Counted from the stretch's first letter, positions 24,521-32,762 are shown. The stretch is DNA of 32,886 nucleotides from an uncultured Collinsella sp. (GCA_902489945.1 CABUBZ010000017.1:1-32886), one strand, 5' to 3'. Translations and numbers: made by a program. The notes: generated by a model not told the origin, from the sequence alone.

Positions 24521-24670
24521 GTTGTTCCTCCCAATAAGCGGCACCGCGCTTCCCAGACACGGCGCACGTTGTAATAAGTAAGCCCATACTATCCACTTAT
24601 GAACACCCTCGACGGCACGAAGGCGCGGTCGGTTCGTTTTAGCGTCCGAACGGTTTGCAAGCCCGCCCAA

Positions 24671-24734
24671 CGTGCAATAAAACACATCCGTACCGTGCAA
24701 TAAAAAAGGGTGGCCGGACAATCCGACCACCCTT
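24671..24734 (-). terminator. Terminator of the EIIA gene, with duplicated tail
   Basis: On the minus strand AAGGGTGGTCGGA (24734-24722) pairs with 24718-24706 with one wobble-type mismatch, then a TTTTTTATT run. The tail sequence CGTGCAATAAAA (plus strand) occurs twice, at 24694-24705 and 24671-24682, as if the T-rich tail had been duplicated. 24521-24670 holds the lipoprotein upstream region; no clear promoter boxes were found. Confidence 0.85.
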
Positions 24735-24756
24735 AGACATCATGCGATGCCGCGAT

Positions 24757-25293
24757 TTACTTGCGGACGACCTTGACGATGGCGTCACCGGCGGCGACAG
24801 CGGAGTCGGCCTCGACGGCAAGCTCGACATCGGCGAACTCGGCGGTGTTGGACACGGCCACGACGACGCAGTCCTTGTAACCGGCAGCGGCAATCTTGGC
24901 GCGGTCGATCTTGAGCATGGGCTGGCCGGCCTTCACGACGTCGTCGGCCTTGACGAAGCCCTCGAAGCCGTCGCCGTTCATGTTGACGGTATCGACGCCA
25001 ACGTGCACCAGGACCTCGATGCCGCTATCGGACTGCAGGCCCACAGCGTGACCCATGGTGACGGTAACCTTGCCGTCACAGGGAGCGTAGACCAGATCGT
25101 CCTCGGGCCACACGGCGCAGCCCTTGCCCAGGACCTCGCCACCAAAGACGGGATCGGGCACGTCGGCCATCTTGATGACCTTGCCCTTGACGGGCGAGCA
25201 CAGCACGTCGGCGCCGGCAGAAGCAGAGATGGAGGCAGGAGCAGCGGCAGCCGCGGGCTCAGCCTTCTTCTTGAACATGTCAAACAGACCCAT
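24757..25293 (-). CDS. PTS glucose-family EIIA (Crr-like)
   Basis: A 178-residue soluble EIIA of the glucose-glucoside family, which passes phosphate from HPr to a sugar-specific EIIBC. Residues 1-25 are a tail (MGLFDMFKKK and an Ala-rich linker). The beta-sandwich EIIA domain follows with CSPVKGKVIKMADVPDPVFGG. His82 (MGHAVGL) and His97 (VLVHVGVDTVN) are spaced 15 residues apart, like His75 and His90 of E. coli EIIA-Glc; the second is the phosphorylation site. The start is ATG 25293 with GAGGAG upstream. No EIIBC is in the window, so it probably serves transporters elsewhere, perhaps the beta-glucoside uptake that feeds the next gene. Confidence 0.94.
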   Translation of the reverse strand: MGLFDMFKKKAEPAAAAAPASISASAGADVLCSPVKGKVIKMADVPDPVFGGEVLGKGCAVWPEDDLVYAPCDGKVTVTMGHAVGLQSDSGIEVLVHVGVDTVNMNGDGFEGFVKADDVVKAGQPMLKIDRAKIAAAGYKDCVVVAVSNTAEFADVELAVEADSAVAAGDAIVKVVRK

Positions 25294-25342
25294 ACGTTTT
25301 CTCCTCTTGATTAAGCGCAACGTAGTGCGCATGCCTATGGTG

Positions 25343-25371
25343 ATTATAGTGCCAATTGGACCAAAAACTAA
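25343..25371 (-). promoter_or_regulatory. Promoter of the EIIA gene
   Basis: A perfect TATAAT (25348-25343, minus strand) and TTAGTT (25371-25366) are 17 bp apart, about 50 bp upstream of the EIIA ATG. The spacer holds a palindromic CCAATTGG (25353-25360) that may be a regulator site. Confidence 0.65.
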
Positions 25372-25432
25372 GGTGGGGAGTCGAATCGAAAACTCTGCCG
25401 ACGTCTTTGTCCATCGGCGCCCGTTTTGTTGA

Positions 25433-25530
25433 TTAACCCTCGATGAGCCCTAGGTGCACGAAGGCGTTCCAGATGCCGTCGTCGTCGACATTCGTGGTCA
25501 CGAAATCGGCCGCCGGTCCGGCGTTCGTCA
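25433..25530 (-). pseudogene. 3' remnant of a Cof-type HAD hydrolase gene
   Basis: Translated from about 25530 down to the TAA at 25433, the minus strand reads LTNAGPAADFV followed by TTNVDDDGIWNAFVHLGL and IEG. This is the characteristic C-terminal end of Cof-type HAD sugar-phosphate phosphatases (N-x(n)-ADYVT-x(2-3)-DEDGI). Only about 33 codons remain and no start is available. It lies between the 6-phospho-beta-glucosidase stop and the EIIA promoter, on the same strand as both, so a whole phosphatase gene was probably once part of this PTS group. A hairpin GGCGTTC/GAACGCC (25520-25537) and a tandem 14-bp repeat mark the break. Confidence 0.65.
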
Positions 25531-25533
25531 GAA

Positions 25534-25561
25534 CGCCGGAACTCAATCGCCGGAACTCAAT
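25534..25561. repeat. Tandem 14-bp repeat at the deletion joint
   Basis: CGCCGGAACTCAAT occurs twice head to tail (25534-25547 and 25548-25561). The second copy runs into the stop codon of the phospho-glucosidase. It lies at the edge of the truncated HAD gene and may record replication slippage or the deletion event. Confidence 0.8.
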
Positions 25562-27009
25562 TACTCCAAGCCCTCGGTGCCGTTGGACTTGATGATCTTC
25601 TGGTATGCGAAGAAGCTGTCCTTGCGGCGGCGCTCGTAGGTGCCGGTGCCGTCGTCGTACTTATCGACATGGATGAAGCCGTAGCGCTTGCGCATCTCGC
25701 CGGTACCGGCGGACACCAGGTCGATGGGGCCCCACCAGGTGTAGGCGATCAGGTCAACACCATCGGCGACGGCCTCGCCCATGGCCTTGATGTGGCTGCG
25801 CAGATAGGCGATGCGGTACGGATCGTGAATGGAGCCATCGTCCTCGACCTCGTCGTAGGCGCCCATGCCGTTCTCGACCACCATCAGCGGAATCTCGTAA
25901 CGGGCGTAAATCTCGTTGAGGGCGATGCGCAGGCCCAGCGGGTCAATCTGCCAACCCCAGTCGGTGGACTCCAGGTAGGGGTTTTTGCCGCCAAAAGTCA
26001 TGTTGCCCTCGGTCATCTCGTGGTCCTTGTGGGTGCCCACGGTACCGGACATGTAGTAGCTAAAGGTGTAGAAGTCGACCTTGCCGTCGGCGATATCCTG
26101 CAGGTCGCCGTCCTCCATTGCGAGCTCGACGCCGTTCTCGGCCCAGAAGCGCTTGGCATAGAACGGGTACTTGCCGCGCACCTGCACGTCGGAGCAGTAC
26201 CAGTTCATGGAGTTCATCTGCTGCTGCGTGGCGAACACGTCGACCGGATCGCACGTAGCGGCGTAGGAGAGGATGAAGCAGTCCATGTTGCCCATCTTGA
26301 ACTGCGGGTAGTGCTCGTGAGCGTAGCGCACGACGCGGCCGCTGGCCACAAACTGATGGTGCAGGGCCTGGTAGCGCTGCTGAGCGGTGGTCTTGATGGC
26401 GCTCGCCGGGCCCTCGAAGCCCTGGATCAGACCGGTCTCCATCATGGCGCCCATGTCCATGGTGCCGCAGTTGATCTCGTTGAAGGTCAGCCAGAACTTG
26501 ACCTTGTCCTGGTAGCGGTCGAAGACGGTCTGGCAGTACTTCTCAAAGAAACCGATGAGCTCGCGGCTTGCCCAGCCGTTGTACTTCTCGACCAGGTGAT
26601 AGGGCATCTCGTAGTGCGAGAGGGTCACGAGCGGCTCGATGTTGTGGGCGCGCAGGCAGTCGAAAACGCGATCGTAGAAGGCGAGGCCGGCCTCGTTGGG
26701 GTGCGCATCGTCGCCGTTGGGGAAGATGCGGCTCCAGGAGATGGACATGCGGAACATGTTGAAGCCCATCTCGGCGAACAGCGCGATATCCTCCTCGTAG
26801 TGATGGTAGAAATCGATGCCGTCATGGTTGGGGTAGAAGCGGTTGGGGTCGATGTCGATCGTGATCTGACGCGGCTCCTTGTAGCTGCCGCCCAGGAAGT
26901 GGTCGTCGACGGAAGCGCCGCGGCCGTCCACGTTCCAAGCGCCCTCAAACTGGTTGGCGGCAGTGGCGCCGCCCCAATAGAAACCCTCGGGGAACTTGAT
27001 GTTTGCCAT
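25561..27009 (-). CDS. 6-phospho-beta-glucosidase, GH1
   Basis: A 482-residue family-1 glycoside hydrolase that splits phosphorylated beta-glucosides such as cellobiose-6-phosphate after PTS uptake. PEGFYWGGATAANQFEGAW is the N-terminal GH1 signature. The acid/base Glu is in WLTFNEINC and the nucleophile Glu in LMVVENGMGAYD. The phosphate-specific C-terminal segment RKRYGFIHVDKYDDGTG has the Lys/Tyr positions expected for 6-phospho forms. The start is the ATG at 27009, with AGGAG six bases upstream; ATG 27015 sits directly on the ribosome site. It shares direction with the EIIA gene across the HAD remnant. Confidence 0.95.
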   Translation of the reverse strand: MANIKFPEGFYWGGATAANQFEGAWNVDGRGASVDDHFLGGSYKEPRQITIDIDPNRFYPNHDGIDFYHHYEEDIALFAEMGFNMFRMSISWSRIFPNGDDAHPNEAGLAFYDRVFDCLRAHNIEPLVTLSHYEMPYHLVEKYNGWASRELIGFFEKYCQTVFDRYQDKVKFWLTFNEINCGTMDMGAMMETGLIQGFEGPASAIKTTAQQRYQALHHQFVASGRVVRYAHEHYPQFKMGNMDCFILSYAATCDPVDVFATQQQMNSMNWYCSDVQVRGKYPFYAKRFWAENGVELAMEDGDLQDIADGKVDFYTFSYYMSGTVGTHKDHEMTEGNMTFGGKNPYLESTDWGWQIDPLGLRIALNEIYARYEIPLMVVENGMGAYDEVEDDGSIHDPYRIAYLRSHIKAMGEAVADGVDLIAYTWWGPIDLVSAGTGEMRKRYGFIHVDKYDDGTGTYERRRKDSFFAYQKIIKSNGTEGLE

Positions 27010-27145
27010 GAGCATCTCCTTTGCATCGTGGGTCGATAAGCCGAGTATCGCCCATGCGGGAGACATGCGGAGGCGGGGGCGCCAAACCCGATACTTCTTT
27101 TCGCAGCGGCACCCCGCCGCCTGCCCGCCCCTGACACTTCCTGAC
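27010..27145 (-). other. Upstream region of the phospho-glucosidase gene
   Basis: No gene is seen. A spaced inverted repeat AGTATCG (27044-27050) and CGATACT (27089-27095) flanks a G/C-rich segment with CATGCGG repeats. It could be an operator, but no clear promoter was found. Confidence 0.3.
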
Positions 27146-27181
27146 ACCTGCCAAAAAGGGACAGGTTTATTTTGGTCGGTT
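27146..27181 (-). repeat. Gene-end repeat behind the araC-type gene
   Basis: On the minus strand, directly after the regulator stop, ACCGACCAAAA is followed by TAAACCTGTCCC and TTTTTGGCAGGTG, an imperfect hairpin. The same sequence, better paired, ends the glycoside hydrolase gene at 30890-30928. The two copies flank the divergent gene pair in inverted orientation. Confidence 0.65.
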
Positions 27182-28189
27182 TTATCTGGGAAAACGCTGA
27201 CGATAGGCAGCCGGCGTGCAGCCATAGCGCTCGGCAAACTTTTTGTAGAAGAAGCTCATGTTGGCATAGCCCGCCTCGCGCGCAGCCGCCTCTGCCGTGG
27301 CACCGGCGTCGAGCAGTGCCGCTGCGCGCGCCAGGCGGCCCTCCTGCACGAGCTGCATGAATGTGCGGCCTGTCTGACGCTTGAGTAGGGCGCTTGCGTA
27401 GTTGGGGCTCAGGTGCAGATGGCGGGCGAGGTCGTCGAGCGCGCAATCGCAGGCGTGACGCTCGATATAGCCCATAGCAGCCGCGACCTGCGCCGATGGC
27501 AGCGCGGGCGCGTCCGACCGCAGAAGACCGGCCTCGTAGCTTTGCATGAGCTCGACCAACAGCAGCTCAAACAGCCTCGAGACAATCTGGGGGCTCGCTG
27601 GCGTGGGGTCCAGACGCTCGCACAGCATCTCCTGCATGTAGCGGCGCACGCGACGGCTGCCGCCCGTATGGAAATGCACGTGTCCGCGGTGGTCGGTTTC
27701 GTCCGTGAGGGCGTTGAGCAGGAACCGCGAGACCGCGCTTGTGGGCGAAAGGCTTTGCTCCAGGCTACGGCGCAGCATTGGCCGCGAGATGATAACGCTC
27801 AGCATAATGTCGTGCTCGCCGAGCTCGCCTACGGCATGCGGGCAGGCGACATCGAGCAGGAGGACCTCGTTTTGAGCGAGCATGAGCGGCGCGCCGTTGA
27901 CGATCTGCGGCGCTCGTCCTCGATAGATATAGCTGATTTCGACATAATCGTGGACATGTTCCGGCACGGGATTGAAGCGCGAGTTGCGAACAATCGATAG
28001 ACCATCGGGCATGCCTTCTTGTCGTAGGGCGAGCGCTGGGTTGCCGATTTTACGGATATGCCGACCATCGACATCTGCTTGATTACCTTGACCGAGTGCA
28101 TCGCTCCAGTCGTAATGGGCGCCCGCGCGATAGGCTCGCTCACTGTTGGTCAGCTCGAGCAGAAGGTTGTCCAGCCGTGCGATATCCAT
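27182..28189 (-). CDS. AraC-family transcriptional regulator
   Basis: A 335-residue regulator. The N-terminal cupin-like sensing domain (about 50-150) has FNPVPEHVHDYVEISYIYRG and LLLDVACPHAVGE. The C-terminal pair of helix-turn-helix motifs (about 235-335) has LDDLARHLHLSPNYASALLKRQTGRTFMQLVQEGRLARAAALL and AAREAGYANMSFFYKKFAERYGCTPAAYRQ. The frame extends to 28339 but would overlap the opposite gene's leader; the ATG at 28189 (MDIARLDNLL) is preferred, though its ribosome site is weak. It is divergent from the glycoside hydrolase at 28305, with 115 bp between, so it probably controls that gene in response to a sugar. Confidence 0.9.
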   Translation of the reverse strand: MDIARLDNLLLELTNSERAYRAGAHYDWSDALGQGNQADVDGRHIRKIGNPALALRQEGMPDGLSIVRNSRFNPVPEHVHDYVEISYIYRGRAPQIVNGAPLMLAQNEVLLLDVACPHAVGELGEHDIMLSVIISRPMLRRSLEQSLSPTSAVSRFLLNALTDETDHRGHVHFHTGGSRRVRRYMQEMLCERLDPTPASPQIVSRLFELLLVELMQSYEAGLLRSDAPALPSAQVAAAMGYIERHACDCALDDLARHLHLSPNYASALLKRQTGRTFMQLVQEGRLARAAALLDAGATAEAAAREAGYANMSFFYKKFAERYGCTPAAYRQRFPR

Positions 28190-28304
28190 TACATCACCAT
28201 CGTTGATTCGGTCATATTCTGCCGTGGTTTTGATATTAGCAGGGCTGCGCGCTCGGCGTACTCTGACTTCAATGAATTTGAAAGGCTGTTTTGGAGGAGC
28301 GTAT

Positions 28305-30905
28305 ATGGCGGCGTATTTTGAGCAGGTGCTTGGCGGCATCTACGACAACCACGTGCTTCCGTTCTTGTGGCTCAAGGGCGAGGCGCGCGAGACGATCACC
28401 GAGTATCTGGAGCAGATCGCTGGGGCGGACATCCGCGAGGTCTGCCTGGAATCGCGCACGCATCCCGATTTCTGTCGCGACGGCTGGTGGTCTGACCTGC
28501 GCTTTATCATCGGCGAGTGCAAGCGCCTGGGGTTAAAGATCTGGCTGCTCGACGACGCCCACTTCCCCACAGGCTATGCCAACGGCGCGCTTGCGGGCGA
28601 TGACGTCGACCCCGCGCTCAAGAAAACCGTGCTCAAGCATCGCACGATTACGGTCGTTGGTCCCCAGCCGTCCACGACTATCAAGCTCGGTAATCTCATG
28701 GACCCCACCGAGCGCTTTGTGGGCGCAGCGGCTTTTGATGCCGCCGGTGCGCCACTCGATCTTGCGCTTGCTGTTGAGCATGGTGACGATGGCGCACCCG
28801 CCCGCCTGCGTTTTGACGCCCCCGCCGGCGTCACCACGATCGAACTCTACATCACCAGCCAAAAGACCGGCTTTCGCGATGAGTACATCAACATGGTCGA
28901 CGCCGCCTCGTGCCACGTGCTCATCGACGCCGTCTACGAGCCCACGTTTGAGCATCTGGGCGACGAGTTTGGCAAAACGATCTTGGGCTTCTTTACCGAC
29001 GAGCCCGGCTTTATGAACGAGAAGGGCACCACGCTCGACGATGCCTCTACCAGCAGCTTTATCGGGCGAAACGACTTGGCGCTGCCGTGGTCGGACGAGC
29101 TTGCCCGCCGCCTACATGATGCGCTTGGCGAGAATTGGCTTACCAAGTTGCACGGCCTTTGGACGCGCGAGGCAAACGGCGCCCAGGTTCGCCACGCCTA
29201 TATGGACCTTGCTACGCAGCTCTACCGCAGCTGCTTTGACGAGCAGATTGGCGATTGGTGCCGCGCGCACGGCATTATGCACATTGGCCACGTGATCGAG
29301 GACAAGAGTTGCCACACGCGCCTGGGCCAGGGCGCCGGACATTACTTCCGCGCGGTCGCGGGGCAGGACATGGCTGGCGTGGATGTGGTCATCAACCAGC
29401 TTGCCCCCGGAATTGACCGCGGGCGCTACAGCTACTTCCACGGCGCATGGAACATGGAGTTCTTTACGTACGCGCTCGCCAAGTTGGGATCTTCGGCAGC
29501 GCGCCTCGACCCCAAAAAGCAGGGGCGCTGCATGGCCGAGGTCTTTGGCGCCTTTGGCTGGCACGAGGGCCTGCGCGAGATGAAGTGGATCGCCGACCAT
29601 ATGCTCGTCCGCGGTATTAACTGGTTTACGCCGCACGCGTTTAGCATGGCGCCCTTCCCCGATTGGGACTGCCCGCCGCACTTTTACGCGCACGGCAACA
29701 ACCCGCAATGGCCGCACTTTGGCCAGCTCATGCGCTATATGAATCGCACGGCGACGCTCCTTTCGGAAGGCGCTGCCGCTCGCCCCGTCGCCATTCTGTA
29801 CCATGCCGACGCCGAATGGGCCGGCAACGCCATGCCCGTCGAGCGCGTGGCGGCCGAACTCACGCGCGCGCAGATCGACTTTGATTTTGTGCCGGCAGAG
29901 GCTTTTGAGAATGAGGAGCGTTACGAGGTTTCGATTGCCGATGGGACGTTTGCCGTTAATGGCTGTCGCTACCAGGCGTTTGTTATGCCCGGGGCTTCGT
30001 TTATTGGCGCGGCTACAGCGGAAGAGGTGAGGCGCATGATGGCCGCGGGTGTCACGGTGCTCGCTGCTGACGAAGTGCCCGGCGCTCTTTATGACGCGGA
30101 TGGCGCAGCCGATCTGGACGGGCTTACGGCAACGCCACTTGCCGATGTGGCGGACGCGCTGGCAGACGCGGGGCTGCAGACCGTTGTGACCGATAGGCCA
30201 CAGCCCTGGCTGCGCGCACTTCGCTACAAGCGTGCGGGCGAGACCTATGTGATGCTAGTCAACGAGCATCCGCGTGAAAGTATTTGCTGTACGGTTGCAC
30301 TTGCTCGAGGCGAGCGCCTTTGCGGCACGCGCCTCGACCTGCTGAACGGCACCGAACCCGTTGCGTTTGATGGCGCGTTGGAGCTGGCGCCCTTCGAGAG
30401 CTGCGTTGTTGTTCTGGGAACGGGCGACGAGGTCGGACTCGATGACGGGGCGAACACGAATGCGGATGATGCGGTTTGCCTTAGCATCGACGGACCGTGG
30501 ACCGTTGCCCTCTCCCCTGCCGGCAGCGATGGAACCTTTGGCGAGCCGCAAAAGCTCGAGCAACTGTGCGACCTCACGGCCGAGCAGTTCGCCGGCATCT
30601 GCGGCACGTTCCACTATCGCACGTCGTTCGAGCTGACCGACGACCTCGCCCACACCGCCATTGACCTGGGGGATGTCTACGAAGTCGCAACACTCACGCT
30701 CGACGGACAAACGCTCGGCACGCGCATCTGCCCGCCCTATCGCTTTGCGACAGGCGCGCTTGCCGCCGGCACGCACGAGCTCACCATCGATGTCATCAAC
30801 ACACTCGACCATGCGATTCCCGACATCTTCGCCCTCACCGAGCCCGTCGCGCCCAGCGGTGTCCTCGGCCCCGTTACCCTTCTCGGGCAAAACCTGCCAA
30901 AATAA
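28305..30905 (+). CDS. Large glycoside hydrolase, GH106/GH42-like
   Basis: An 866-residue cytoplasmic protein without signal peptide, with GGAGG before ATG 28305. The N-terminal part has a TIM-barrel look of GH106-like or related families (DIREVCLESRTHPDFCRDGW, KRLGLKIWLLDDAHFPTGYANG). ILGFFTDEPGF has an acidic pair suited to catalysis. VAILYHADAEWAGNAMPVE, EVPGALY and similar segments (about 500-720) resemble the flavodoxin-like domain of such enzymes. A beta-sandwich sugar-binding domain near 770-850 (GDVYEVATLTLDGQTLGTRICPPYRF) closes it. I cannot name the substrate; rhamnosides or galactosides are possible. The last codons (LPK, stop) lie inside the repeat hairpin at 30890-30928. Confidence 0.7.
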   Translation: MAAYFEQVLGGIYDNHVLPFLWLKGEARETITEYLEQIAGADIREVCLESRTHPDFCRDGWWSDLRFIIGECKRLGLKIWLLDDAHFPTGYANGALAGDDVDPALKKTVLKHRTITVVGPQPSTTIKLGNLMDPTERFVGAAAFDAAGAPLDLALAVEHGDDGAPARLRFDAPAGVTTIELYITSQKTGFRDEYINMVDAASCHVLIDAVYEPTFEHLGDEFGKTILGFFTDEPGFMNEKGTTLDDASTSSFIGRNDLALPWSDELARRLHDALGENWLTKLHGLWTREANGAQVRHAYMDLATQLYRSCFDEQIGDWCRAHGIMHIGHVIEDKSCHTRLGQGAGHYFRAVAGQDMAGVDVVINQLAPGIDRGRYSYFHGAWNMEFFTYALAKLGSSAARLDPKKQGRCMAEVFGAFGWHEGLREMKWIADHMLVRGINWFTPHAFSMAPFPDWDCPPHFYAHGNNPQWPHFGQLMRYMNRTATLLSEGAAARPVAILYHADAEWAGNAMPVERVAAELTRAQIDFDFVPAEAFENEERYEVSIADGTFAVNGCRYQAFVMPGASFIGAATAEEVRRMMAAGVTVLAADEVPGALYDADGAADLDGLTATPLADVADALADAGLQTVVTDRPQPWLRALRYKRAGETYVMLVNEHPRESICCTVALARGERLCGTRLDLLNGTEPVAFDGALELAPFESCVVVLGTGDEVGLDDGANTNADDAVCLSIDGPWTVALSPAGSDGTFGEPQKLEQLCDLTAEQFAGICGTFHYRTSFELTDDLAHTAIDLGDVYEVATLTLDGQTLGTRICPPYRFATGALAAGTHELTIDVINTLDHAIPDIFALTEPVAPSGVLGPVTLLGQNLPK

Positions 30906-30928
30906 ACCCGTCCCTTTTTGGCAGGTTT
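30890..30928 (+). terminator. Repeat hairpin ending the glycoside hydrolase gene
   Basis: AAACCTGCCAAAA (30890-30902) pairs perfectly with TTTTGGCAGGTTT (30916-30928) around a 13-nt loop that holds the stop codon. It is the best-paired member of the CCTGTCCC/TTTTGGCAGG repeat family. It could be a terminator, but the RpiR gene begins only 20 nt later and would need its own promoter or read-through. Confidence 0.65.
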
Positions 30929-30947
30929 GGCGAGTGCGGGAGTTCGA

Positions 30948-31802
30948 ATGGATATCAAACGCAAGATTACCGAGGCACAGGGCCTAACCCCTACCGAGCA
31001 GCAGCTCGGCATCTCGGCCCTCGCCATGGGCGAAGACATCCGCGGACTCTCCATTAAGGAGTTTGCCGCCCGCGCCAATGTTTCGGTCGCAAGCGTGCAC
31101 CGTTTTTGCAAAAAGCTCGGCCTCGAGGGCTTTAAGGATCTCAAGGTCGAGCTCATCCGTCTGGCGACCGAAGCAGGCAACCGCCGCGACGTAGATATCA
31201 ACTTTCCCTTCGATGCCACGTCCACGCCTGCGCAGGTTATGGAGCGCATGGAAGGGCTCTACCAGACCACGCTGGCCGAGACGCAGGAGCTGCTCGACCC
31301 CGCACAGCTCGACCACGCCGCCAAACTGATCGCGAAGGCACGGCAGGTCGACATCTACACCGGCTCGCACAACCTCTATCCAGCGGGGATGTTCCGCGAC
31401 CGCTTGCTTTCGTCCGGCAAGAGCGCCACATGCTACAGCAGCACCGAGGCCCAGGTGCGCACGGCGCTCGCCTCGGATTCCGGCAATGTGGCGATCGTAA
31501 TCTCCTACAGCGGCCTTGCGCCCAACCTCAAGGAAATCTTGCCGATCCTCAGCAGCCGACATGTTCCCGTCATTGTCATCGGCACACCTTATTGTGCGCG
31601 CCTGCACCCCGGCTTTGCCGCCTACCTCACGGTGAGCGACCACGAGAGCATGACGCACCGCATCACGCAGTTCGCCAGCCACATCGCCGTGCAATACGTG
31701 CTCGATTCGCTCTACAGCAGCTACTTCGCCAAAGACTACGCCCGCTGCGCCGAGTTCCTAGAGCGCTCGTTCCCCTACACCCGCCTCCCCGGCCTCAAAT
31801 AA
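30948..31802 (+). CDS. RpiR/MurR-family transcriptional regulator
   Basis: A 284-residue sugar-phosphate-responsive regulator. The N-terminal helix-turn-helix (1-75) has SIKEFAARANVSVASVHRFCKKLGLEGFKDLKVEL. The C-terminal SIS domain (about 110-260) has VDIYTGSHNLYPAGMFRDRL and NVAIVISYSGLAPNLKEIL, then HVPVIVIGTPY. The start is ATG 30948 with GGGAG upstream; the earlier ATG 30918 lies in the repeat hairpin. Its neighbours suggest that it responds to a sugar phosphate from the adjacent hydrolase or from the PTS group. Confidence 0.92.
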   Translation: MDIKRKITEAQGLTPTEQQLGISALAMGEDIRGLSIKEFAARANVSVASVHRFCKKLGLEGFKDLKVELIRLATEAGNRRDVDINFPFDATSTPAQVMERMEGLYQTTLAETQELLDPAQLDHAAKLIAKARQVDIYTGSHNLYPAGMFRDRLLSSGKSATCYSSTEAQVRTALASDSGNVAIVISYSGLAPNLKEILPILSSRHVPVIVIGTPYCARLHPGFAAYLTVSDHESMTHRITQFASHIAVQYVLDSLYSSYFAKDYARCAEFLERSFPYTRLPGLK

Positions 31803-31838
31803 CAATCCGGCCCCACCGCGCCTCCAATCGCCCTCCTA

Positions 31839-31905
31839 AGTTGCGGTGAAATAGCTCCTGTTTAGGCTCTAAACCAGCACTTTCAGGAACTATTCCACCG
31901 CAACT
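31839..31905. repeat. Long hairpin between convergent genes
   Basis: AGTTGCGGTGAAATAGCTCC-TG (31839-31860) pairs with 31884-31905 in 20 of 22 positions. The 23-nt loop contains a small TTTAG/CTAAA fold. It lies between the convergent rpiR-type and HTH genes and has no strong T tract. It may act as a two-way terminator or be another intergenic palindrome of unknown origin. Confidence 0.8.
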
Positions 31906-31940
31906 CGTTGGCGCAGGGGCATCGGGCGGACAGCGGGCTT

Positions 31941-32561
31941 TTACTTGCGAGGCGTCGGCAAAACAAAGAGTCCGTGCTGGTTACAGTAGAGGTACATTCT
32001 GCCGCGTCCGATGATATGAAAGCGCGGTTGCACCGATTGCTCAGGATAGAGCTTCTTTAAACAGATGCCATCCATAGTCGCATATGCCACAAAGCTAATG
32101 TAATGATCCTTGGTCATGGGATGGTCGAGCGTGACGTACCAATCGTCCTCGATGCGCTCGATGGAAAAGGCGTGGTCCGCGTCCGGCTCTTCGGCCTCCT
32201 GGGGAAACATCGTGGAGCCGCAGCAGCTAAAGCTGCCTTCTCCGAGCGCGTGCACAACGTTTCCGCAGATAGGGCAAACGTAAAAGACGCCTTTGAGCAT
32301 ATTGCCTGCACGGTTGGCGTTGGCCCGAATGTCACCAGCCAAAAGCTCAGCCACGCTTATGCCGAGTCTCTGGGCCAAAGGCTCAACGAGGGAAATGTCG
32401 GGAAGGCCGCGGCCGGACTCCCACTTGCTGACGGCTTTATCGGTCACGCCAAGGCTTTCCGCCAGGGCGCGCTGGGTGAGGCCGCGATCTTCGCGCAGCC
32501 GCTTGATGGCATGTGCCGCCAAAAAAGTATGGGGGACATTGCTTTGCGGTGTCTGGTTCAT
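31941..32561 (-). CDS. HTH protein fused to a desulfoferrodoxin-like iron domain
   Basis: A 206-residue cytoplasmic protein. Residues ~13-75 are an XRE/Cro-type helix-turn-helix (LTQRALAESLGVTDKAVSKWESGRGLPDI). Residues ~92-120 match the desulforedoxin iron knot with CXXC and CC (Cys96, Cys99, Cys113, Cys114). Residues ~130-200 match the superoxide reductase iron site, with His130, His147, His153 (HPMTKDHYISF), Cys193 and His196 (YCNQHGLF). The spacings are close to those of class I superoxide reductases. The catalytic Lys next to the first His in that family is Asp129 here. I infer a redox- or iron-responsive regulator, not an enzyme. ATG 32561 has a weak ribosome site; a promoter lies at 32610-32638. 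Confidence 0.85.
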   Translation of the reverse strand: MNQTPQSNVPHTFLAAHAIKRLREDRGLTQRALAESLGVTDKAVSKWESGRGLPDISLVEPLAQRLGISVAELLAGDIRANANRAGNMLKGVFYVCPICGNVVHALGEGSFSCCGSTMFPQEAEEPDADHAFSIERIEDDWYVTLDHPMTKDHYISFVAYATMDGICLKKLYPEQSVQPRFHIIGRGRMYLYCNQHGLFVLPTPRK

Positions 32562-32592
32562 GAGATGTCCGATCAGATTGGAGGAATGGAGC

Positions 32593-32602
32593 GAACCGGT
32601 TC
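32593..32602. promoter_or_regulatory. Candidate operator of the HTH-iron protein
   Basis: GAACCGGTTC is a perfect 10-bp palindrome between the -10 box and the start codon, a position where an XRE-type repressor commonly regulates its own gene. Confidence 0.4.
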
Positions 32603-32609
32603 AAGAGTC

Positions 32610-32638
32610 AGTATCCATTTGAAGACTGCCCTCGACAA
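32610..32638 (-). promoter_or_regulatory. Promoter of the HTH-iron protein gene
   Basis: On the minus strand TTGTCG (32638-32633) and GATACT (32615-32610) are 17 bp apart, about 50 bp upstream of the ATG at 32561. Confidence 0.5.
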
Positions 32639-32698
32639 CCTACGCTGCGTAGACATGCACCGACCAAACGAGCGTGGATTTTTGGACACTCAAATCAC

Positions 32699-32762
32699 GA
32701 GAGTGGATAATCTCCCACTTTGAGCCCGCATGCAGGCCAAAAATGGGAGATTATCCACTCTC
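32699..32762. repeat. Perfect 19-bp-arm hairpin
   Basis: GAGAGTGGATAATCTCCCA (32699-32717) is repeated in perfect inversion at 32744-32762. The 26-nt loop includes GCAGGCCAAAA, reminiscent of the CGGCCAAATA loops in arrays A and B. It stands between the HTH-iron gene promoter and element copy 4. Confidence 0.85.
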
